Origin: Streptomyces kurssanovii
GTDB taxonomy: Bacteria > Actinomycetota > Actinomycetes > Streptomycetales > Streptomycetaceae
Assembly (NCBI RefSeq): GCF_014649695.1
Contig: NZ_BMTN01000003.1
Span: 663,894 to 727,893 of the forward strand
Reading direction: 5' to 3'
Length of the DNA: 64,000 nucleotides
In this document: positions 15,663 through 24,100 of the stretch, piece by piece
Layout: the number at the start of each line of letters is the position of its first letter
Numbering within the stretch: position 1 is the first letter of the stretch
Made by a program: the position numbers and the translations under genes
Notes under the pieces: model-generated
Told to the model about the DNA's origin: nothing
Seen by the model: only the letters and a program-made list of their open reading frames with translations
Database searches by the model: none

Positions 15663-16217
15663 TCAGCTAGTGCTTCTCTCCACCTCGGCCAGCACGGCTT
15701 CCCACGGGTACCGACGCCCCGGCATCCCGGCACGCGGCTCGGCTAGCGGCCACACCTCGTCCCCGTAGATCAACCGAACTCCCGCATCATGCAAGGCCTT
15801 CACGTGCCTCTCCCATGCGGGGTGCCGGGCGTGGGCGGCGTTCACCCGCGGCCAGACGACAACCGGCAGATCAAGGGTCCCGATAGCCTCGTTCAACTGA
15901 GTCAACGCCTGGTTGTCCGAGATCGCCAAGGCGAGCTTGGCGATGGTGTTCGCGCTCGCGGGGGCAACGACGTAGCAGTCCACCGGAGGATGCGGGCGCG
16001 TGTCCCCAGGCAGCCTCGGCTCGGTCCGTACGGGCAGGCCCGTCGACTTCTCGATCCTGACGGCCTCTCCACTAGAACGGAGCCACTCGCCTGCGGTCGG
16101 CGTGAGCGTAACCGCGACAGTCCAGCCGCGTTCGAGGGCGGGAACCACGAGCCCCGTCCTCAGTTCCTCGACTCCGCCGGCACCCGACCCCACAACTCCC
16201 AGCACCTTGCCCTGCAT
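15663..16217 (-). CDS. Flavoprotein (Dfp/CoaC-like decarboxylase fold)
   Basis: About 184 residues of the HFCD/flavoprotein family (PF02441). The N-terminal GKVLGVVGSGAGGVEEL is the FMN-binding start. CYVVAPASANTIAKLALAISDN is the 'APASANT' motif of CoaC/Dfp and peptide-Cys decarboxylases. The segment PVVVWPRVNAAHARHPAWERHV corresponds to the substrate-recognition clamp region but lacks the usual PxMNxxMW. The start ATG 16217 lies just after the stop of the HTH-TPR regulator, so the two form an operon. A similar protein is encoded at 29734-30327. Such orphan flavoproteins are common beside XRE regulators in Streptomyces, and their substrate is unknown. Confidence 0.75.
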   Translation of the reverse strand: MQGKVLGVVGSGAGGVEELRTGLVVPALERGWTVAVTLTPTAGEWLRSSGEAVRIEKSTGLPVRTEPRLPGDTRPHPPVDCYVVAPASANTIAKLALAISDNQALTQLNEAIGTLDLPVVVWPRVNAAHARHPAWERHVKALHDAGVRLIYGDEVWPLAEPRAGMPGRRYPWEAVLAEVERSTS

Positions 16218-16222
16218 CAACC

Positions 16223-17455
16223 TCACTGCACCGCCCTGCACCGTCGGGCCATGGCCAGCAACTCGGACGAACGGCTGCCGCCAGTGACCGGGGATTGCTT
16301 CCTCAAATCACGAAGAGTCTCCCGCACCCGCGGATTGTTCCGCACGAGCTGCGGCGAGGTGCGCTCAGCCTCGCGCAACTCGCTCAAGGCGTCGTCGACA
16401 CGTCCGCTAAGACACAGGGCCCGGGCATAGTCGATGCGGTGGGACACCACGCGTTCCGGCGGCATGTGATCGACGTCGATGTTCCCGTTGTCGATGACGT
16501 ACGGGATGTTCTCCAGTTCCAGCTCGATCGAGACTCGGTGCAGTTCGACGTTCGTCGGGCCGAAGCAGGTCTGCCAGTAGTTCTCGTCGGAGCCGAGCCG
16601 ATCAGCCAGCCCCGCCGCTCGTTCAAGCAGGGAGCCGGCCGTGGTCCTGTCCTGGTGGCGCGCCGCGGCCACCGCCGCCCGTAGGTGAATCATGCCAAGC
16701 AGGCTCAGTGCGGCGGGGTCGTCCTCGTCGACTTGGCGCACGAGCCAGGCCGCCGCGGTGTCGCCCAGCTCGAGTGCGTCCTCATAACGCCCGTTGGCCA
16801 AGAGCGCATGGGTACCGGAGCGCGCGGCAGAGACTAGTGACAGCGGATCTTCGGACTCGTCGGCAGCGCGCATGGCGCGCTCGGCCGCGAGCCATGACAG
16901 GTCGGACTCACCAATCTTGGCGAGGGTGGTTGCCGCCAGATGGTGCGTACGGGCGGAGACGACGAGGCCGCAGCGCCGCTGATCTCCGTGCGGGAGGTCT
17001 TCGAGCTCCTGGGCCGTCCGGAGCAGACCCGGGAGCGCGGCGATGACGTCCCCGAGTACGCCTGCTTGGTAGTCACCCCAGCTGCGTTCCACGACTGTCT
17101 GCGCTTGCTCCGGCCTGGGCAACTGCCTGTCGGCTGTCGGCCCGAACAGCAGCTTCGAGAGACGGCGGGGGCTCATGAGCGCATCACGAACAGCCGGCAC
17201 GTCGTCCATGTGCTTCTGATCGTCCTCCATGAGGAGGGGCTGCCCCATCAGGTCGCCGAGTGGGACGCGCAGTACGCGGGCAAGCTCGGCGAGCTTGTCG
17301 ATCCTGGGGGCCTTCCGCACGCCTCGCTCGATTTTCGACAGCCAATCGGTACTGCGCCCAACGAGCCCTGCGAGCACGGGCTGTGTATAGCCTCGGCGCT
17401 CGCGGTAGAACGCGATCCGCTCTCCGATGCTGAGGTGATCCCCAAGACCCCGCAT
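16223..17455 (-). CDS. HTH-TPR transcriptional regulator
   Basis: About 410 residues. The N-terminal XRE helix-turn-helix is IGERIAFYRERRGYTQPVLAGLVGRSTDWLSKIERG. The rest is a long TPR-like helical region with repeats such as WLAAERAMRAADESEDPL, YEDALELGDTAAAWLV and DDALSELREAERTSP. The start ATG 17455 has GGGGAGG eight bases upstream; the frame to 17491 has less support. It is coupled to the downstream flavoprotein gene. A palindrome 122 bp upstream (17577-17595) is a candidate autoregulatory site. Confidence 0.85.
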   Translation of the reverse strand: MRGLGDHLSIGERIAFYRERRGYTQPVLAGLVGRSTDWLSKIERGVRKAPRIDKLAELARVLRVPLGDLMGQPLLMEDDQKHMDDVPAVRDALMSPRRLSKLLFGPTADRQLPRPEQAQTVVERSWGDYQAGVLGDVIAALPGLLRTAQELEDLPHGDQRRCGLVVSARTHHLAATTLAKIGESDLSWLAAERAMRAADESEDPLSLVSAARSGTHALLANGRYEDALELGDTAAAWLVRQVDEDDPAALSLLGMIHLRAAVAAARHQDRTTAGSLLERAAGLADRLGSDENYWQTCFGPTNVELHRVSIELELENIPYVIDNGNIDVDHMPPERVVSHRIDYARALCLSGRVDDALSELREAERTSPQLVRNNPRVRETLRDLRKQSPVTGGSRSSELLAMARRCRAVQ

Positions 17456-17576
17456 GTGGCCTGCCTCCCCGACTCTCGGTCTGCAATTCACGGTAGCGGC
17501 CGACCAGATCCCGGGATCAGGGAGTGATTCGGGTTGGTGGTGCCGGGCTCAGCATCCGCTTGCGCGTCAGGGGCAG

Positions 17577-17595
17577 GCCGGACACTCTGTCCGGC
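17577..17595. promoter_or_regulatory. Palindrome upstream of the HTH-TPR regulator
   Basis: GCCGGACA-CTC-TGTCCGGC is a perfect 8+3+8 inverted repeat. The inner 17 bases equal those in the hairpin at 15604-15628 except for the centre base. It may be an operator or a small hairpin. Confidence 0.5.
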
Positions 17596-17990
17596 TTCGA
17601 GAGGTTCGGTGGATACCTGCTCGTACGCGAGACCTAGTTTCGGGACCGTGAGGGTTCGCCAAGTGCACTGATTCTGCAGCGGTTTTGGCCACGATGGTGT
17701 TGTACCGGAGCCGAGGGTATTTCGGTGGTTGCTGTCGTGCCGAACCGCCACAGTGTGAGGATGACCGTCTTCTATCTGGTGCAGCATCGCCGAAGTAGCT
17801 GTCGGCCGGGCCCCACAGATACCAACCGGTGTCGTGGTAGCCGTCCTTCGGGTTCTTCTTGCGGTGGCTCAGCTCCCACCGAGCGTCCAGGAGAAAGGGG
17901 GCTGGCAGCCCCGCGTTGTCGGCCTCGACCTTTCCTTGACCTCCACCGTTAATTGCAGGCGTTGGGCCGGACATGAAGTCGGCCACACGC
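17596..17990. other. Intergenic stretch with a doubtful leftward ORF
   Basis: A minus-strand frame begins at 17986 (MADFMSG...). About 45 residues of it have strong G/C third positions and look coding ('DGYHDTGWYLWGP'); after about 17790 it turns into low-quality sequence. It may be the 5' stub of a decayed gene. Nothing else is recognised here. Confidence 0.3.
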
Positions 17991-18028
17991 GGTCTCGACG
18001 ACGGTTGAACTCAACCGTCGTCGAGACC
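17991..18028 (-). terminator. Perfect 18-bp hairpin after the helicase remnant
   Basis: GGTCTCGACGACGGTTGA and its exact reverse complement are separated by two bases. It lies 17 bp past the stop of the leftward helicase remnant. It is an unusually long perfect stem, probably a terminator for both directions. Confidence 0.75.
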
Positions 18029-18044
18029 TGCTGCTATCTACGCG

Positions 18045-19217
18045 TCAGGCGCCTTTTGTTTCTTCGCTCAGGTCCGGACGCGGCTCCAAGTGAAATGCGC
18101 GGGCGAGACCTTTGCTGCTCACCAGGGGGCGTAGGACGCCGAGGGCAGCTCCTCGGCTCAGCTCCTCGTGGTGGCGCTGGTTACGGAAGCTTCTTAGGCA
18201 GCCGTAACAGGACGTCTCCTCGCCGCAGTCGCACGCCGAGACCCGGTCCAGGGCGGCTCTGACCACTCGATCGAGAGCATCTGCAATCCTCAGGACGCCG
18301 CCAGCGCCGCCGGGCACGGTGTCGAACATGACGATGCCGACCTCATTTCCCGGGCGCCTGTGAAGCATGCCGTCGATGTCGTCGCGGCTGAGCTCCAGCC
18401 GCTCCGCAGCACCTTCGAGTAGGGCGTAGAGCAATGAACGCCACGATGCCGTGTCAGCGTTGACTGGCATGGCGAGCCGATCAAAGGCCAGGTCCAACAG
18501 GTCGGTTTCGTAGGGGTGGGCGAGTGACCGCTGCCGCATTGGGCCAGCGCACTCGATGCCCCGTAGCAGGTGAGAGTGTGAAGTCACCCTCTTGCCGTCC
18601 AAAGGGCGTCCGGCACCGCACCAGTCACAGATCAAGTATCCGGCACCCGTGGGCCCCTCGGAGAGTGCAACCAATTGCCCCCGGGAGCCTGAGCGGACGT
18701 ACGCGGTTCCACCAGCCCCTGCCTGCCAGGTAGTTTCGCGGATCGCCTCGGCTGCGAGCGACCGGACATAGGTTGCGCCGTTCCAGCTCCGTCTGGGCGG
18801 TGCGATGGTGGTCTTCGACGGTTGGGACTCGGCGACGAATCCGAACTCGGGCACGTAGTACTGACCTGGCCTGCGCCGGGCGACGAACGAGCAGGAAGGA
18901 CAGGTCGGATCGATGTCCTCATCGCCCTCCCAGTAATGCTGGCACTGCTCACAGGCGAAGTAGTGTTTGCCAACCAGCTCGCGGCCCGGGAGCCGGTAGA
19001 CCCCGCCGGAGCGCCAGACGAGCCCTCCGGCGACGACCTCCGCGCCGGGCGCGTACTCGTAGATCGCTGTGGACAGGTCACGGGCGAGGTCGAGCTTGCC
19101 GCCGACTGGTGAGTCGGAGTAGCTGGTGCGTAGCTCGACAGTGTCGACTGGGAATCCGTACTTGGGCAGAACATTCCGGTTGGCGAGGTAGCCGAGCAGG
19201 TTGCGCCGGGCCAGTGT
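18045..19217 (-). pseudogene. C-terminal remnant of a large DEAD/DEAH helicase with DUF1998/MZB domain
   Basis: About 390 residues with the end region of large SF2 helicases: NLLGYLANRNVLPKYGFPVD, a first zinc pair set (CEQC ... CPSC), a second (ICDWCGAG), then the DUF1998 core with IVMFDTVPGGAGGVLRI and the final four-Cys block CDCGEETSC and CYGC. Whole proteins of this type (for example DrmA/DrmB- or DruE-like defence helicases) carry Walker A and B motors more than 500 residues upstream. Here nothing of the motor remains, and the frame runs directly into a tyrosine integrase fragment. It is the tail of a lost phage-defence or DNA-repair helicase, joined by recombination. Which defence family it came from cannot be decided from this part. 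Confidence 0.7.
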
Positions 19218-19223
19218 GCTGAT

Positions 19224-19540
19224 CGTCTTTTCGTAGCGTTGGACGAGATGGCCAGAGGAGTGCCCCATCCGCTGCATCAGCTCACGCGTCGTGGCGCCGC
19301 CGGTCGCGGCGAGTGTGTTTCCGGTGTGGCGTAGATCGTGGAAGTGCACGTCACCGAGACCGGTGGTCTCCAGGGCCGCAGCCACAGGCGGCGGAAGTTG
19401 TTCCGGCGAAGCTGCCCACCCCGTGCCCCCGTGAACACCAGCCCGGTACGGCCCTGCTCGGCGTACGCGTCGAGATGAGCGGCCAGGTCCGCCGTCAGCG
19501 AGGCCGGGAAGGCCGCAGTGCGCACACCGGCCGCGCTCTA
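19224..19540 (-). pseudogene. Tyrosine integrase fragment, frameshifted
   Basis: In the frame of the helicase remnant, the segment GLGDVHFHDLRHTGNTLAA plus ELMQRMGHSS and VQRY is the C-terminal active site of a tyrosine recombinase: HxLRH, the second His in GHSS, and the Tyr in the following helix. The piece just upstream lies in another frame (19277-19525): LTADLAAHLDAYAEQ, LVFTGARGGQLRRNNFRRLW. A shift near 19390 separates the two. The first catalytic Arg and the arm-binding domain are missing. It is the decayed integrase of an element near the tRNA relic at 20466. Confidence 0.72.
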
Positions 19541-19562
19541 TCGAACTCGCGGTGGTCTGCGG

Positions 19563-19582
19563 CCGCTGCTGTACAGCAGCGG
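19563..19582. repeat. 20-bp perfect palindrome
   Basis: CCGCTGCTGTACAGCAGCGG, followed one base later by a further AGTACAGCA. It sits at the 5' side of the integrase fragment and may be a recombinase or regulator site of the former element. Confidence 0.4.
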
Positions 19583-19760
19583 AGTACAGCAACCACCACG
19601 ACCGTAGGTGCAACCGCATCCTCGCAGAAGCACGGTCACACCGACCATTTTGAACCCAGATCACCCTGGTGGCCGACCTGCCTGGCGGAGGGCGATTCAG
19701 CCGCTGAAGATCAGACGAGAACAGCCGCTACCGGGCGGCTGGATGTCGGAAGAGAACAGC

Positions 19761-20276
19761 ATGGACAAGTCCTCGTTGGCGTCCATTGAGGCCGTCGTAT
19801 CCAGCCGCATGGCCGTGATTTCGGCCGATGACAGCAGTGTCGTCGCCGCCGTGCAAGAGACGCTCAGGAAGGGCAGGTCCGCGACGTTCTACGTCACCCA
19901 TGCCCAAGCGGCAGCGGTGAACTCCTGGTACTGGACTCCTAAGCGGATCAGAGAAACCGAACTGGAGGCCGTTCCAAAGGAAGAAAAGGCGAGAATTGAG
20001 GCCGAGTTGGGCGTCAAGGAAACTGGAGCCCTCTACTCGAACCGGATCACGTGCGAATGCGGACGCGTATATGGGGCCTTTGAATTTGTGGAACAGGGAA
20101 TTCGTGAGCACGGGCGAGAGGCAGTCGGAGCGGTTTTGGAGTTGAAGGACACATCAGTCATTCGCGTAAACCCGGTTCAAGTCGCGATGTGCCCTGACTG
20201 CAACCAAAAGCTGCTGCGCGGTCACTACTACTGCTGGGTGAATGGCTATGGATGCTGCAAGAGTACCGAGGTGTAA
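19761..20276 (+). CDS. Cys-rich hypothetical protein
   Basis: A 171-residue protein of unknown function. ATG 19761 has GGAAGAG six bases upstream. The first about 90 residues are helical and charged (ADDSSVVAAVQETLRKGR, EEKARIEAELGVKETG). The second half has CECG, then MCPDCNQ, then HYYCWVNGYGCCKSTEV at the very end, so at least seven cysteines that could hold one or two metal ions. Codon use is more A/T-rich than in the surrounding chromosomal genes, consistent with island DNA. It is divergent from the integrase/helicase remnant and is the last gene before the tRNA relic. No family was recognised. Confidence 0.65.
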   Translation: MDKSSLASIEAVVSSRMAVISADDSSVVAAVQETLRKGRSATFYVTHAQAAAVNSWYWTPKRIRETELEAVPKEEKARIEAELGVKETGALYSNRITCECGRVYGAFEFVEQGIREHGREAVGAVLELKDTSVIRVNPVQVAMCPDCNQKLLRGHYYCWVNGYGCCKSTEV

Positions 20277-20465
20277 AGGGCTGTCGCAGTCTGCTGCCCG
20301 TCACGGCGACGCCGGCGTGCCAGAATTCGTGCCAGATCGAGCAGTCAGCCACGGTCAATTGGGGTGCGAGGCGGTGTAGGCGAGCGCCAACAGGCTCGGC
20401 GCTGTTGTAGGCCTGTTGACCAGCCAAGACGGCCTGCGATCGGCACCAGGCTTACACAGCAGATG

Positions 20466-20494
20466 TCGGCGGTTCGAAACCGTCCGCGCCCACC
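20466..20494 (+). other. tRNA 3'-end relic (attachment-site candidate)
   Basis: Reads as a T-arm (GGCGG, TTCGAAA loop, CCGTC) plus the 3' acceptor strand CGCGCCC, discriminator A and CCA. No matching 5' half (GGGCGCG...) lies upstream, so it is only the 3' end, as left by integration into a tRNA gene. A strong terminator follows at 20501. A similar block occurs at 27743-27814. Confidence 0.65.
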
Positions 20495-20500
20495 AGTGCG

Positions 20501-20532
20501 AAGGCCCCCAGCCGATCATGGCTGGGGGCCTT
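20501..20532 (+). terminator. Terminator after the tRNA relic
   Basis: A perfect 13-bp stem (AAGGCCCCCAGCC / GGCTGGGGGCCTT) with a 6-base loop, ending in TTT. This is the kind of terminator that follows Streptomyces tRNA genes. Confidence 0.85.
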
Positions 20533-20533
20533 T

Positions 20534-20846
20534 GACATTCACTTCTGACATCAACGGGGACGTTCACTCACGGCCGGGCCGCCTCTTGAGTATCCGGTCC
20601 ATGTGGCTGACAGCCACGCGCCGCTGGTGGGGACATCTCCGACGGTAAGCCTGTACCCAGGTACCGGTTGCAACCCTGAGAGCAAGCTTCGAGCGCGGAG
20701 GCGGCCCCGCGTGCCCCATACGTGCCCGAGTGGAGGGTCAGAGGCGGGGAACAGCGGGGGAACTGCGGCGCACCTCGCCGCCCTGTACTCCCACCCTTTG
20801 CCGAACTGCAGACTCCACCGTCTTCAAGGGTCTCGTTGATCAAGCT
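20534..20846. other. Gap without a recognisable gene
   Basis: Only unsupported short frames on both strands. No RNA gene or repeat was recognised between the tRNA terminator and the next stop codon. Confidence 0.5.
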
Positions 20847-21440
20847 CTAGGGACGCCACTGCTCACGGTAGTCGGGGTGCTCAGCATAGGACTGTGCGAG
20901 TACGCGAAGGGCGTATGTGAGGCCGGCGAAGCGTGGGTCCGTGGGATCCATAGCCGCGTAGTCCTGCGCCAGCATGTCGACAAGGTCGAGCATCGGCAGG
21001 TGACTGTCGAGCAGGGCATCGCCGCCGAAGCGGTAGCTCACTTCGGCATAGGCGTGGTTGTCCGCCTCGCACTGGGCGTGAATGAACTTCAGCATCTTGA
21101 CAACCAGCGGCAGCGGCCAGCCGGCGCAGGCCACTAGGGCGCTGCCGTCCTCGGTGAGGAAGAGCAGGGTGGTCCATGTCCGATCGGCAGAATCGATCAT
21201 CCCTGTGCGCACGGGCCGGCCATGTTCGCGGACGAGCTGCACTGCGCGTTCCAGCCCAAGAGGTTCGAGTCCGTGCATGCGCATGCGCTGAAGTCGGCGC
21301 TTGAAGACTCCGGCATGCTGGCCTGCGGGTTGTGCGCGGTCTCCCACCCAGTAGGTGGCGCCGCTGCGCAGTGTGGCCAGAGCTATCACGGACGCCTCGT
21401 CATCACCGGCCAACAGCGATTCCAGCACATGCCGTTCCAT
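20847..21440 (-). CDS. Hypothetical protein
   Basis: A 197-residue soluble protein with no recognised domain. It is rich in helices: MERHVLESLLAGDDEASVI at the start, LGLERAVQLVREHGRP in the middle, then a beta-like stretch 'TLLFLTEDGSALVACAG', and a long C-terminal helical part with acidic residues (MLDLVDMLAQDYAAMDP). GGGGGGA lies just before ATG 21440. Codon use is normal for Streptomyces, which supports a real gene. It stands alone between the tRNA relic and the next leftward gene. Confidence 0.65.
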   Translation of the reverse strand: MERHVLESLLAGDDEASVIALATLRSGATYWVGDRAQPAGQHAGVFKRRLQRMRMHGLEPLGLERAVQLVREHGRPVRTGMIDSADRTWTTLLFLTEDGSALVACAGWPLPLVVKMLKFIHAQCEADNHAYAEVSYRFGGDALLDSHLPMLDLVDMLAQDYAAMDPTDPRFAGLTYALRVLAQSYAEHPDYREQWRP

Positions 21441-21646
21441 GGTCCCCCCCGCCGGGATCCTGCGGTACAGCAGCCAGGTACCGCAATCCCAGCAACCGCG
21501 CCCGAACGGTAGCGTCCCTCCGGGCCCGCCCAGCGGCCGGTATGGCGGTCACTGACCGATGCGGCCAGAGCTACGGATCAGAAGTCACCGAGCGCGGCGC
21601 GGGGCCGGAGCGAATGGTCGGCCTCGCAGCCATCAGGGGCTGGCGC

Positions 21647-22156
21647 CTAGGCTCGATCTTCGTGGTCGAGATGACCAATTGCCTCGACAACCTCTTGCTG
21701 CATGAGCTGGAACTCGTCGTCGGTGGGGTCAGCGCGGGCAAACCTGCTGTTGGGGTCCCTGGTGGCTTCGACGTAGAAGTCAGCCACCATGCCTATCCAG
21801 TTGTGCTTGGGCCACATGGCCAACACGAGAGCTGTCCCCTCTGCGGATCTCGTACCGCGGCTGCGGCGGTCTTCTTCGATGAGTTGCAGGAGTCGGACGC
21901 ATTCGTCGTAGTCACGGCGCCGGGCGAAGGCTTGACGCTCCTCTCTCGCGGACTCGGCGGCGTCATTGGCTGCGCGTCGGCGGTCTTGGGTGGCGATCAG
22001 CAGCGCTACGGCCACGGCAATGATGGCTGCGACTGCTTGGGCTACACCGGCTGCATCACCTCGAGCCCAGCCCTTCGGCGGCCAAATAACGAGTGCCGCC
22101 GCCGCTGTGGCGATGATCGCCGCGCCGATCACGAGACGTTTGTCTGTTCCGTTCAC
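21647..22156 (-). CDS. Small membrane protein with C-terminal coiled region
   Basis: A 169-residue protein from GTG 22156 (AGGGG upstream). Two hydrophobic segments near the N-terminus (VIGAAIIATAAAALVIW and AVAAIIAVAVALLIA) flank a short loop. A charged helix follows (RRRAANDAAESAREERQAF) and then a cytoplasmic tail 'YDECVRLLQLIEEDRRSRGTR' and 'MVADFYVEATRD'. This topology resembles small Streptomyces membrane proteins of unknown role. The longer frame to 22480 is mostly unsupported basic sequence and overlaps the MBL gene. Confidence 0.62.
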   Translation of the reverse strand: MNGTDKRLVIGAAIIATAAAALVIWPPKGWARGDAAGVAQAVAAIIAVAVALLIATQDRRRAANDAAESAREERQAFARRRDYDECVRLLQLIEEDRRSRGTRSAEGTALVLAMWPKHNWIGMVADFYVEATRDPNSRFARADPTDDEFQLMQQEVVEAIGHLDHEDRA

Positions 22157-22329
22157 GCGCCGATGATCCCCTCTACAGAGTTGCCCCGGAAAGACCTTTG
22201 GTTGGTCGGATCGGTCGCGTCGGCCCCTGACAGCCGCACCAGATGCGCACCAGATGGGGCGGTATCCAGCAGTCGACAACGGGCATAGGAGTGACCTGTC
22301 TGAATCGCCCAGCGCCCCGTTCATCACCG

Positions 22330-22923
22330 CTAGCGTGGCGCGGTGTCGTCGGCCGGGAACGCGGCGCCGTGGCCGGGCACGATCAGATCCGCGACGGCGA
22401 GTACCCGGAGCCTGGACGCGCGCAGTATCTCGTGATCCGGGGCCACCGGGTCGTCCACCGGGCCGTTGGGGCGCCACCACAGGTCACCCACGAAGGCCAC
22501 GACACCCGAGTCCGTGCCTGCCAGCAGGGTGATGTCCTCGCGGCTGTGTCCCGGGGTGCGGATCAGCCTGAGCGAGGGGGTCAGTTCGTAGCCCTCGGCG
22601 TCGCGGTCGGTCCACTGGTCGTTCTGGTAGATCGCCTTGTGGTCGTGGACCCGAGCGCGGCCGAAGAGGCCGACGTTCATGGTGTTGTCAGGATGGTGGT
22701 GGCTGAGCACCACATCGGTGATGTCATCCGGGCCGATCCCCGACTCCGCCAGCGGGCCGAGGATCCGTTCGCGGCCGGCCACCATGCCCGGGTCGACGAT
22801 CACGTGGCGTTCCCCGTCGCTGATGTAGGAGACGGTGGCGGCCACCCCGGGGCCGGTGGAGAGGGTGTATCCCGTGGTCAGGATCCTGTAGATGGCGCTG
22901 CGGCCGAGCGGTGCGTCTGTCAT
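22330..22923 (-). CDS. MBL-fold metallo-hydrolase
   Basis: About 197 residues. It shows the metallo-beta-lactamase metal ligands SHHHPDN (HxHxDH-like, with Asn at the last position), HSREDITLL after TPG for the third His, GDLWW for the bridging Asp and VPGHG for the last His. The small size resembles MBLAC1-like hydrolases. The substrate is not known. The start ATG 22923 is chosen over 22947 because the domain begins directly after it. It is divergent from a GlxA-type regulator 82 bp away, which may control it. Confidence 0.82.
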   Translation of the reverse strand: MTDAPLGRSAIYRILTTGYTLSTGPGVAATVSYISDGERHVIVDPGMVAGRERILGPLAESGIGPDDITDVVLSHHHPDNTMNVGLFGRARVHDHKAIYQNDQWTDRDAEGYELTPSLRLIRTPGHSREDITLLAGTDSGVVAFVGDLWWRPNGPVDDPVAPDHEILRASRLRVLAVADLIVPGHGAAFPADDTAPR

Positions 22924-23005
22924 GGCCCCAAGTCTTCGGCGTAGCAACCCTCTTCACGAGTGGCCGCACTGCCACCGATCGCAGGAATCGTGCCACACTG
23001 CCCGC

Positions 23006-23962
23006 ATGCCGCCCTTCGTGACAGTCGCCGCCTACGCCTCGCCCGGTGTCGGGGTGCTCGGAGTCGGCATCGTCGCGGAGGTGTTCGACGCGCGCGGCCC
23101 CGACCTGCCCCGCTTCGACTTCGCCCTGTGCACCGACCGGCCAGGGCGGGTCCGCAGTGATGTCGGGCTGCCGCTCGTGGTCGAGCACGGCCTGGACCGG
23201 CTGGCCGCCGCCGATCTGGTGATCGCGCTGCCCTGGGCGGACTTCCGTACACCGCCGGGGCCCGCCGTGCTCGAGGCGCTGACCGCCGCGTATGAGCGCG
23301 GCGCGCTGGTCGCGGGACACTGCGTCGGTGCTTTCGCGCTCGCCGCGGCCGGCCTGCTCGACGGGCGGCGCGCCACCACCCACTGGCGGTTCGCCACTCT
23401 GCTGGCCGAACGCCACCCGGACGTCACCGTCGAACCCGACGCCCTGTACATCGACGAAGGCCGGATCGTCACCGGTGCGGGTGCCGCCGCCGGCTTCGAC
23501 CTGTGCCTGCATCTCCTGCGGCGGGAGTACGGCGCCGCCACGGCCAACGCCATCGCCCGAGACCTGGTCCTGCCGTCCCACCGAGACGGGGGACAAGCCC
23601 AGTACCTGGCCACCCCGGCCCCCGAGGACTGCAATGACGACCGGCTTGCCGACGTGCTCGCCTGGGCCCGCGAGCACCTCCACGAGCCGCTCCCCGTGGC
23701 GGAGTTGGCCCGTCGATCCCTGATGAGCAGGCGCTCCTTCGCCCGCCGCTTCGCCTCCTCGACCGGCACCACCCCGCACGCCTGGCTGCTCGGCCTGCGG
23801 CTCGGCCGCGCCGAGGAACTCCTGGAGACCACGGACCTCCCCGTCGAGGAGATCGCGCGCCTGGTCGGCTTCGGAAGCGCGGCCGTCCTGCGCGCACAGT
23901 TCGTACGGCGTCGGGGAGTGCCGCCGCGCTCCTACCGCCGGTCCTTCACCCGCACGCCGTAG
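23006..23962 (+). CDS. GlxA-family transcriptional regulator (DJ-1/PfpI domain plus AraC HTH)
   Basis: A 318-residue regulator. The N-terminal half is a class I glutamine-amidotransferase/DJ-1-like domain; it has the nucleophile-elbow-like VAGHCVGAFALAAAGLLDGR with Cys, and THWRFATLLAERHPDV. The C-terminal half is an AraC-type double HTH: PLPVAELARRSLMSRRSFARRF and LPVEEIARLVGFGSAAVLRAQF with FVRRRGVPPRSYRR. ATG 23006 begins the domain directly; the frame to 22892 overlaps the divergent MBL gene. The shared 82-bp gap suggests that it regulates that gene and itself. Confidence 0.9.
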   Translation: MPPFVTVAAYASPGVGVLGVGIVAEVFDARGPDLPRFDFALCTDRPGRVRSDVGLPLVVEHGLDRLAAADLVIALPWADFRTPPGPAVLEALTAAYERGALVAGHCVGAFALAAAGLLDGRRATTHWRFATLLAERHPDVTVEPDALYIDEGRIVTGAGAAAGFDLCLHLLRREYGAATANAIARDLVLPSHRDGGQAQYLATPAPEDCNDDRLADVLAWAREHLHEPLPVAELARRSLMSRRSFARRFASSTGTTPHAWLLGLRLGRAEELLETTDLPVEEIARLVGFGSAAVLRAQFVRRRGVPPRSYRRSFTRTP

Positions 23963-24100
23963 CTCCCGAGCGATCTTCACCACCGCGCGCCCCCGTCGCG
24001 CTCCCGCTCGATCGGCGTGAGGCCTTCCCGCAGCGCCAAGCCCCGCGTCACAGTGGCGGGAGCCGGGGATTCAGCATCGAGCCGAAGGTGAGAGATTCCA

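Noticed and set aside
20460-20500. A complete tRNA gene
   Set aside because: Only the T-arm and 3' acceptor are present; no 5' half or anticodon arm is found upstream.
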